Origin: Acanthococcus lagerstroemiae
Lineage: Eukaryota; Arthropoda; Insecta; Hemiptera; Eriococcidae
Reading direction: 5' to 3'
Assembly (NCBI GenBank): GCA_031841125.1
Contig: JAJSSI010000065.1
Span: forward strand, 1 to 64,000
DNA length: 64,000 nucleotides
Under the pieces are notes generated by a model. It saw only the letters and a list, made by a program, of their open reading frames with translations, was not told where the DNA came from and made no database searches. Position 1 is the first letter of the stretch. Each line of letters begins with the position of its first letter. A program made the position numbers and the translations under genes. Positions 26,001-35,050 of this stretch are shown piece after piece.

Positions 26001-29000
26001 CGTCGCCGCAAATTTGAACAACGAATTCGAGCTCAGCGCGAAAAATTGAGTAAAAAACAGCCTTCAATTCAAAAATTTTGATTTTTGAAAATTTTGAAGA
26101 TTTCTCCATACTATACATCATGTCTTTTTTCGGGTGAAAAAATTTTCGGAGAGATTCGGCGTCGGGGCTGGGGCTGGTTACTCAATTTTTCGTGGCGAAT
26201 TCGAATCCGTTGTCAAGATTGAGCTAGAGTGATTTTTTGACCACATTTTGGAGGGTATCTCGCCCGCGGAGCGTCGCCGCCAAATTTGAACAATGAATTC
26301 GAGCTCAGCGCGAAAAATTGAGTAAAAAACAGCCTTCAATTCAAAAATTTGATTTTTGAAAATTTTGAAGATTTCTCCATACTATACATCATGTCTTTTT
26401 TCGGGTGAAAAAATTTTCGGAGAGATTCGGCGTCGGGCTGGGGCTGGTTACTCAATTTTTCGTGGCGAATTCGAATCCGTTGTCAAAATTGAGCTAGAGT
26501 GATTTTTTGACCCATTTTGACCACATTTTCGAGGGTATCTCGCCACGGAGCGTCGCCGCCAAATTTGAACAACGAATTCGAGCTCAGCGCGAAAAATTGA
26601 GTAAAAAACAGCCTTCAATTCAAAAATTTTGATTTTTGAAAATTTTGAAGATTTCTCCATACTATACATCATGTCTTTTTTCGGGTGAAAAAATTTTCGG
26701 AGAGATTCGGCGTCGGGGCTGGGGCTGGTTACTCAATTTTTCGTGGCGAATTCGAATCCGTTGTCAAAATTGAGCTAGAGTGATTTTTTGACCCATTTTG
26801 ACCACATTTTCGAGGGTATCTCGCCCGCGGAGCGTCGCCGCCAAATTTGAACAACGAATTCGAGCTCAGCGCGAAAAATTGAGTAAAAAACAGCCATCAA
26901 TTCAAAAATTTTGATTTTTGAAAATTTTGAAGATTTCTCCATACTATACATCATGTCTTTTTTCGGGTGAAAAAATTTTCGGAGAGATTCGGCGTCGGGG
27001 CTGGGGCTGGTTACTCAATTTTTCGTGGCGAATTCGAATCCGTTGTCAAAATTGAGCTAGAGTGATTTTTTGACCCATTTTGACCACATTTTCGAGGGTA
27101 TCTCGCCCGCGGAGCGTCGCCGCCAAATTTGAACAACGAATTCGAGCTCAGCGCGAAAAATTGAGTAAAAAACAGCCTTCAATTCAAAAATTTTGATTTT
27201 TGATTTTTGAAAATTTGAAGATTTCTCCATACTATACATCATGTCTTTTTTCGGGTGAAAAAATTTTCGGAGAGATTCGGCGTCGGGCTGGGGCTGGTTA
27301 CTCAATTTTTCGTGGCGAATTCGAATCCGTTGTCAAGATTGAGCTAGAGTGATTTTTTGACCCATTTTGACCACATTTTCGAGGGTATCTCGCCAGCGGA
27401 GCGTCGCCGCCAAATTTGAACATCGAATTCGAGCTCAGCGCGAAAAATTGAGTAAAAAACAGCCTTCAATTCAAAAATTTTGATTTTTGAAAATTTTGAA
27501 GATTTCTCCATACTATACATCATGTCTTTTTTCGGGTGAAAAAATTTTCGGAGAGATTCGGCGTCGGTGCTGGGGCTGGTTACTCAATTTTTCGTGGCGA
27601 ATTCGAATCCGTTGTCAAAATTGAGCTAGAGTGATTTTTTGACCCATTTTGACCACATTTTGGAGGGTATCTCGCCCGCGGAGCGTCGCCGCAAATTTGA
27701 ACAATGAATTCGAGCTCAGCGCGAAAAATTGAGTAAAAAACAGCCTTCAATTCAAAAATTTTGATTTTTGAAAATTTTGAAGATTTCTCCATACTATACA
27801 TCATGTCTTTTTTCGGGTGAAAAAATTTTCGGAGAGATTCGGCGTCGGGGCTGGGCTGGTTACTCAATTTTTCGTGGCGAATTCGAATCCGTTGTCAAAT
27901 TGAGCTAGAGTGATTTTTTGACCCATTTTGACCACATTTTCGAGGGTATCTCGCCCGCGGAGCGTCGCCGCCAAATTTGAACAACGAATTCGAGCTCAGC
28001 GCGAAAAATTGAGTAAAAAACAGCCTTCAATTCAAAAATTTTGATTTTTGAAAATTTTGAAGATTTCTCCATACTATACATCATGTCTTTTTTCGGGTGA
28101 AAAAATTTTCGGAGAGATTCGGCGTCGGTGCTGGGGCTGGTTACTCAATTTTTCGTGGCGAATTCGAATCCGTTGTCAAAATTGAGCTAGAGTGATTTTT
28201 TGACCCATTTTGACCACATTTTCGAGGTATCTCGCCCGCGGAGCGTCGCCGCCAAATTTGAACAACGAATTCGAGCTCAGCGCGAAAAATTGAGTAAAAA
28301 ACAGCCTTCAATTCAAAAATTTTGATTTTTGAAAATTTTGAAGATTTCTCCATACTATACATCATGTCTTTTTTCGGGTGAAAAAATTTTCGGAGAGATT
28401 CGGCGTCGGGGCTGGGGCTGGTTACTCAATTTTTCGTGGCGAATTCGAATCCGTTGTCAAGATTGAGCTAGAGTGATTTTTTGACCACATTTTGGAGGGT
28501 ATCTCGCCCGCGGAGCGTCGCCGCCAAATTTGAACAATGAATTCGAGCTCAGCGCGAAAAATTGAGTAAAAAACAGCCATCAATTCAAAAATTTTGATTT
28601 TTGAAAATTTTGAAGATTTCTCCATACTATACATCATGTCTTTTTTCGGGTGAAAAAATTTTCGGAGAGATTCGGCGTCGGGCTGGGGCTGGTTACTCAA
28701 TTTTTCGTGGCGAATTCGAATCCGTTGTCAAAATTGAGCTAGAGTGATTTTTTGACCCATTTTGACCACATTTTGGAGGGTATCTCGCCCGCGGAGCGTC
28801 GCCGCAAATTTGAACAACGAATTCGAGCTCAGCGCGAAAAATTGAGTAAAAAACAGCCTTCAATTCAAAAATTTTGATTTTTGAAAATTTTGAAGATTTC
28901 TCCATACTATACGTCATGTCTTTTTTCGGGTGAAAAAATTTTCGGAGAGGTTCGGCGTCGGGGCCGGGGCTGGTTACTAAATTTTTCGTGGCGAATTCGA

Positions 29001-32000
29001 ATCCGTTGTCAAGATTGAGCTAGAGTGATTTTTTGACCACCTTTTGGAGGGTATCTCGCCCGCGGTGCGTCGCCGCCAAATTTGAACAACGAATTCGAGC
29101 TCAGCGCGAAAAATTGAGTAAAAAACAGCCTTCAATTCAAAAATTTTGATTTTTGAAAATTTTGAAGATTTCTCCATACTATACATCATGTCTTTTTTCG
29201 GGTGAAAAAATTTTCGGAGAGATTCGGCGTCGGGGCTGGGGCTGGTTACTCAATTTTTCGTGGCGAATTCGAATCCGTTGTCAAAATTGAGCTAGAGTGA
29301 TTTTTTGACCCATTTTGACCACATTTTCGAGGGTATCTTGCCCGCGGAGCGTCGCCGCCAAATTTGAACAACGAATTCGAGCTCAGCGCGAAAAATTGAG
29401 TAAAAAACAGCCTTCAATTCAAAAATTTTGATTTTTGAAAATTTTGAAGATTTCTCCATACTATACATCATGTCTTTTTTCGGGTGAAAAAATTTTCGGA
29501 GAGATTCGGCGTCGGTGCTGGGGCTGGTTACTCAATTTTTCGTGGCGAATTCGAATCCGTTGTCAAAGTTGAGCTACAGTGATTTTTTGACCCATTTTGA
29601 CCACATTTTCGAGGGTATCTCGCCCGCGGAGCGTCGCCGCCAAATTTGAACAACGAATTCGAGCTCAGCGCGAAAAATTGAGTAAAAAACAGCCATCAAT
29701 TCAAAAATTTTGATTTTTGAAAATTTTGAAGATTTCTCCATACTATACATCATGTCTTTTTTCGGGTGAAAAAATTTTCGGAGAGATTCGGCGTCGGGGC
29801 TGGGGCTGGTTACTCAATTTTTCGTGGCGAATTCGAATCCGTTGTCAAAATTGAGCTAGAGTGATTTTTTGACCCATTTTGACCACATTTTCGAGGGTAT
29901 CTCGCCCGCGGAGCGTCGCCGCCAAATTTGAACAACGAATTCGAGCTCAGCGCGAAAAATTGAGTAAAAAACAGCCTTCAATTCAAAAATTATTTTTGAT
30001 TTTTGAAAATTTTGAAGATTTCTCCATACTATACATCATGTCTTTTTTCGGGTGAAAAAATTTTCGGAGAGATTCGGCGTCGGGGCTGGGGCTGGTTACT
30101 CAATTTTTCGTGGCGAATTCGAATCCGTTGTCAAAATTGAGCTAGAGTGATTTTTTGACCCATTTTGACCACATTTTCGAGGGTATCTCGCCCGCGGAGC
30201 GTCGCCGCCAAATTTGAACAACGAATTCGAGCTCAGCGCGAAAAATTAAGTAAAAAACAGCCATCAATTCAAAAATTTTGATTTTTGAAAATTTTGAAGA
30301 TTTCTCCATACTATACATCATGTCTTTTTTCGGGTGAAAAAATTTTCGGAGAGATTCGGCGTCGGGGCTGGGCTGGTTACTCAATTTTTCGTGGCGAATT
30401 CGAATCCGTTGTCAAAATTGAGCTAGAGTGATTTTTTGACCCATTTTGACCACATTTTCGAGAGTATCTCGCCAGCGGAGCGTCGCCGCCAAATTTGAAC
30501 ATCGAATTCGAGCTCAGCGCGAAAAATTGAGTAAAAAACAGCCTTCAATTCAAAAATTTTGATTTTTGAAAATTTTGAAGATTTCTCCATACTATACATC
30601 ATGTCTTTTTTCGGGTGAAAAAATTTTCGGAGAGATTCGGCGTCGGGGCTGGGGCTGGTTACTCAATTTTTCGTGGCGAATTCGAATCCGTTGTCAAAAT
30701 TGAGCTAGAGTGATTTTTTGACCACATTTTGGAGGGTATCTCGCCCGCGGAGCGTCGCCGCCAAATTTGAACAATGAATTCGAGCTCAGCGCGAAAAATT
30801 GAGTAAAAAACAGCCATCAATTCAAAAATTTTGATTTTTGAAAATTTTGAAGATTTCTCCATACTATACATCATGTCTTTTTTCGGTGAAAAAATTTTCG
30901 GAGAGATTCGGCGTCGGTGCTGGGGCTGGTTACTCAATTTTTCGTGGCGAATTCGAATCCGTTGTCAAAATTGAGCTAGAGTGATTTTTTGACCCATTTT
31001 GACCACATTTTGGAGGGTATCTCGCCCGCGGAGCGTCGCCGCCAAATTTGAACAACGAATTCGAGCTCAGCGCGAAAAATTGAGTAAAAAACAGCCATCA
31101 ATTCAAAAATTTTGATTTTTGAAAATTTTGAAGATTTCTCCATACTATACATCATGTCTTTTTTCGGGTGAAAAAATTTTCGGAGAGATTCGGCGTCGGT
31201 GCTGGGGCTGGTTACTCAATTTTTCGTGGCGAATTCGAATCCGTTGTCAAAATTGAGCTAGAGTGATTTTTTGACCCATTTTGACCACATTTTCGAGGGT
31301 ATCTCGCCCGCGGAGCGTCGCCGCCAAATTTGAACAATGAATTCGAGCTCAGCGCGAAAAATTGAGTAAAAAACAGCCATCAATTCAAAAATTTTGATTT
31401 TTGAAAATTTTGAAGATTTCTCCATACTATACATCATGTCTTTTTTCGGTGAAAAAATTTTCGGAGAGATTCGGCGTCGGGGCTGGGCTGGTTACTCAAT
31501 TTTTCGTGGCGAATTCGAATCCGTTGTCAAGATTGAGCTAGAGTGATTTTTTGACCCATTTTGACCACATTTTGGAGGGTATCTCGCGAACGGAGCGTCG
31601 CCGCAAATTTGAACAATGAATTCGAGCTCAGCGCGAAAAATTGAGTAAAAAACAGCCTTCAATTCAAAAATTTTGATTTTTGAAAATTTTGAAGATTTCT
31701 CCATACTATACATCATGTCTTTTTTCGGGTGAAAAAATTTTCGGAGAGATTCGGCGTCGGGGCTGGGGCTGGTTACTCAATTTTTCGTGGCGAATTCGAA
31801 TCCGTTGTCAAAATTGAGCTAGAGTGATTTTTTGACCCATTTTGACCACATTTTGGAGGGTATCTCGCCCGCGGAGCGTCGCCGCCAAATTTGAACAACG
31901 AATTCGAGCTCAGCGCGAAAAATTGAGTAAAAAACAGCCATCAATTCAAAAATTTTGATTTTTGAAAATTTTGAAGATTTCTCCATACTATACATCATGT

Positions 32001-34836
32001 CTTTTTTCGGGTGAAAAAATTTTCGGAAGATTCGGCGTCGGGGCTGGGGCTGGTTACTCAATTTTTCGTGGCGAATTCGAATCCGTTGTCAAGATTGAGC
32101 TAGAGTGATTTTTTGACCACATTTTGGAGGGTATCTCGCCCGCGGTGCGTCGCCGCCAAATTTGAACAATGAATTCGAGCTCAGCGCGAAAAATTGAGTA
32201 AAAAACAGCCATCAATTCAAAAATTTTGATTTTTGAAAATTTTGAAGATTTCTCCATACTATACATCATGTCTTTTTTCGGGTGAAAAAATTTTCGGAGA
32301 GATTCGGCGTCGGGGCTGGGGCTGGTTACTCAATTTTTCGTGGCGAATTCGAATCCGTTGTCAAAATTGAGCTAGAGTGATTTTTTGACCCATTTTGACC
32401 ACATTTTGGAGGGTATCTCGCCCGCGGAGCGTCGCCGCCAAATTTGAACAACGAATTCGAGCTCAGCGCGAAAAATTGAGTAAAAAACAGCCTTCAATTC
32501 AAAAATTTTGATTTTTGAAAATTTTGAAGATTTCTCCATACTATACATCATGTCTTTTTTCGGTGAAAAAATTTTCGGAGAGATTCGGCGTCGGGGCTGG
32601 GGCTGGTTACTCAATTTTTCGTGGCGAATTCGAATCCGTTGTCAAGATTGAGCTAGAGTGATTTTTTGACCCATTTTGACCACATTTTGGAGGGTATCTC
32701 GCCCGCGGAGCGTCGCCGCCAAATTTGAACAATGAATTCGAGCTCAGCGCGAAAAATTGAGTAAAAAACAGCCATCAATTCAAAAATTTTGATTTTTGAA
32801 AATTTTGAAGATTTCTCCATACTATACATCATGTCTTTTTTCGGGTGAAAAAATTTTCGGAGAGATTCGGCGTCGGGCTGGGGCTGGTTACTCAATTTTT
32901 CGTGGCGAATTCGAATCCGTTGTCAAGATTGAGCTAGAGTGATTTTTTGACCCATTTTGACCACATTTTGGAGGGTATCTCGCCCGCGGAGCGTCGCCGC
33001 CAAATTTGAACAATGAATTCGAGCTCAGCGCGAAAAATTGAGTAAAAAACAGCCATCAATTCAAAAATTTTGATTTTTGAAAATTTTGAAGATTTCTCCA
33101 TACTATACATCATGTCTTTTTTCGGGTGAAAAAATTTTCGGAGAGATTCGGCGTCGGGGCTGGGGCTGGTTACTCAATTTTTCGTGGCGAATTCGAATCC
33201 GTTGTCAAGATTGAGCTAGAGTGATTTTTTGACCCATTTTGACCACATTTTGGAGGGTATCTCGCCCGCGGTGCGTCGCCGCCAAATTTGAACAATGAAT
33301 TCGAGCTCAGCGCGAAAAATTGAGTAAAAAACAGCCATCAATTCAAAAATTTTGATTTTTGAAAATTTTGAAGATTTCTCCATACTATACATCATGTCTT
33401 TTTTCGGGTGAAAAAATTTTCGGAGAGATTCGGCGTCGGGGCTGGGCTGGTTACTCAATTTTTCGTGGCGAATTCGAATCCGTTGTCAAATTGAGCTAGA
33501 GTGATTTTTTGACCCATTTTGACCACATTTTCGAGAGTATCTCGCCCGCGGAGCGTCGCCGCCAAATTTGAACATCGAATTCGAGCTCAGCGCGAAAAAT
33601 TGAGTCAAAAACAGCCTTCAATTCAAAAATTTTGATTTTTGAAAATTTTGAAGATTTCTCCATACTATACATCATGTCTTTTTTCGGGTGAAAAAATTTT
33701 CGGAGAGATTCGGCGTCGGGGCTGGGGCTGGTTACTCAATTTTTCGTGGCGAATTCGAATCCGTTGTCAAATTGAGCTAGAGTGATTTTTTGACCCATTT
33801 TGACCACATTTTCGAGGGTATCTCGCCCGCGGAGCGTCGCCGCCAAATTTGAACAATGAATTCGAGCTCAGCGCGAAAAATTGAGTAAAAAACAGCCTTC
33901 AATTCAAAAATTTTGATTTTTGAAAATTTTGAAGATTTCTCCATACTATACATCATGTCTTTTTTCGGGTGAAAAAATTTTCGGAGAGATTCGGCGTCGG
34001 GGCTGGGGCTGGTTACTCAATTTTTCGTGGCGAATTCGAATCCGTTGTCAAGATTGAGCTAGAGTGATTTTTTGACCCATTTTGACCACATTTTCGAGGG
34101 TATCTCGCCACGGAGCGTCGCCGCCAAATTTGAACATCGAATTCGAGCTCAGCGCGAAAAATTGAGTAAAAAACAGCCTTCAATTCAAAAATTTTGATTT
34201 TTGAAAATTTTGAAGATTTCTCCATACTATACATCATGTCTTTTTTCGGGTGAAAAAATTTTCGGAGAGATTCGGCGTCGGGGCTGGGGCTGGTTACTCA
34301 ATTTTTCGTGGCGAATTCGAATCCGTTGTCAAAATTGAGCTAGAGTGATTTTTTGACCCATTTTGACCACATTTTCGAGGGTATCTCGCCCGCGGAGCGT
34401 CGCCGCCAAATTTGAACAACGAATTCGAGCTCAGCGCGAAAAATTGAGTAAAAAACAGCCTTCAATTCAAAATTTTGATTTTTGAAAATTTTGAAGATTT
34501 CTCCATACTATACATCATGTCTTTTTTCGGGTGAAAAAATTTTCGGAGAGATTCGGCGTCGGTGCTGGGGCTGGTTACTCAATTTTTCGTGGCGAATTCG
34601 AATCCGTTGTCAAAATTGAGCTAGAGTGGATTTTTTGACCCATTTTGACCACATTTTCGAGGGTATCTCGCCCGCGGAGCGTCGCCGCCAAATTTGAACA
34701 ACGAATTCGAGCTCAGCGCGAAAAATTGAGTAAAAAACAGCTTCAATTCAAAAATTTTGATTTTTGAAAATTTTGAAGATTTCTCCATACTATACATCAT
34801 GTCTTTTTTCGGGTGAAAAAATTTTCGGAGAGATTC

Positions 34837-34856
34837 GGCGTCGGGGCTGGGGCTGG
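34837..34856 (+). repeat. G-rich segment with two GGGGCT units
   Basis: The G runs are GG, GGGG, GGGG and GG, with loops CGTC, CT and CT. A two-tetrad G-quadruplex is conceivable but would be weak. The tandem GGGGCT hexamers and their G runs show frequent one-base losses (GGGCTGGGGCTGG or GGGGCTGGGCTGG) across the array. Those losses could be real slippage or homopolymer sequencing error. Confidence 0.6.
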
Positions 34857-34857
34857 T

Positions 34858-34902
34858 TACTCAATTTTTCGTGGCGAATTCGAATCCGTTGTCAAAATTG
34901 AG
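34858..34902 (+). repeat. Inverted-repeat arm 1 of the reference monomer
   Basis: This 45-bp arm starts TACTCAATTTTTCG and contains GAATTCGAATCC. Its reverse complement aligns without gaps to 34,969 to 35,013, matching at 35 of 45 positions by hand alignment. The first 14 bases match perfectly, or 15 counting the preceding T. Just outside the arm, GGCTGG on this side corresponds to GGCTGT on the other side after a short indel, so the homology extends a few bases further. Equivalent arms occur in essentially every monomer; the first pair in the window is 9 to 53 and 180 to 224. Confidence 0.9.
34877..34887 (+). promoter_or_regulatory. B-box-like motif (possible Pol III/TFIIIC site), unproven
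   Basis: AATTCGAATCC matches the RNA polymerase III B-box consensus GGTTCGANTCC at all but its first two positions. A T6 run, the usual Pol III termination signal, lies 24 bases downstream (34,912 to 34,917). I could not find a convincing A box 30 to 60 bases upstream. The motif is nearly invariant across the array; rare exceptions include GAATTCGCATCC near 44,910. A chance match is quite possible because EcoRI-like and TTCGAA palindromes generate most of it. Confidence 0.2.
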
Positions 34903-34913
34903 CTAGAGTGATT

Positions 34914-34931
34914 TTTTGACCCATTTTGACC
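34914..34931 (+). repeat. Direct repeat TTTTGACC with 10-bp offset
   Basis: TTTTGACC occurs at 34,914 to 34,921 and again at 34,924 to 34,931. Loss of one 10-bp step produces GATTTTTTGACCACATTTT, the allele found in most of the roughly 40 short (about 272-bp) monomers. Slippage between the two copies explains the deletion exactly. Confidence 0.9.
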
Positions 34932-34968
34932 ACATTTTCGAGGGTATCTCGCCCGCGGAGCGTCGCCG

Positions 34969-35013
34969 CCAAATTTGAACAACGAATTCGAGCTCAGCGC
35001 GAAAAATTGAGTA
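34969..35013 (-). repeat. Inverted-repeat arm 2 of the reference monomer
   Basis: This is the partner of the arm at 34,858 to 34,902, in opposite orientation and separated from it by 66 bp (126 bp on the other side, measured into the next monomer). It contains AACGAATTCGAGCTC and CGAAAAATTGAGTA. The two arms translate, on opposite strands, to similar peptides: YSIFRAELEFVVQI from this arm and YSIFRGEFESVVKI from the other. This supports common ancestry of the arms. A transcript of one monomer could fold back on itself over this pair. Confidence 0.9.
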
Positions 35014-35028
35014 AAAAACAGCCTTCAA

Positions 35029-35050
35029 TTCAAAAATTTTGATTTTTGAA
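35029..35050. repeat. Perfect 9-bp hairpin in the A/T tract
   Basis: TTCAAAAAT and ATTTTTGAA are exact reverse complements around the four-base loop TTTG. The structure recurs in most monomers. In several it is changed by insertion or loss of TTTTGA-type units, for example near 1,485, 5,110, 10,140, 18,260, 27,190 and 53,410. The A/T composition makes the hairpin weak as RNA, but it is a likely site of replication slippage. Confidence 0.8.

Larger units (their letters stand above)
1..34100 (+). repeat. Left domain of the array: diverse monomers
   Basis: This part holds most of the variant types. Frequent markers are GTGCTGGGG in place of GGGCTGGGG, CAAGATTG in place of CAAAATTG, GGTGCGTCG in place of GGAGCGTCG, CTTGCCCG in place of CTCGCCCG, CAATGAATTC or CATCGAATTC in place of CAACGAATTC, and CAGCCATC in place of CAGCCTTC. 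The markers are mixed between neighbouring monomers rather than forming a fixed multi-monomer period. The last GGTGCG copy I saw is near 33,270 and the last regular CAAGATTG copy is near 34,050, so the boundary is placed at about 33.3 to 34.6 kb. The boundary is a gradient in variant frequency, not a sequence break. Confidence 0.75.

Noticed and set aside
34837..34856. Strong G-quadruplex
   Set aside because: Only two runs of four Gs are present. The flanking runs have two Gs, so at best a weak two-tetrad form is possible.
34800..34900. Bacterial promoter or ribosome binding site before ATG codons
   Set aside because: The array is not prokaryotic in character, and isolated TATAC or GGAG matches in repeat DNA carry no weight.
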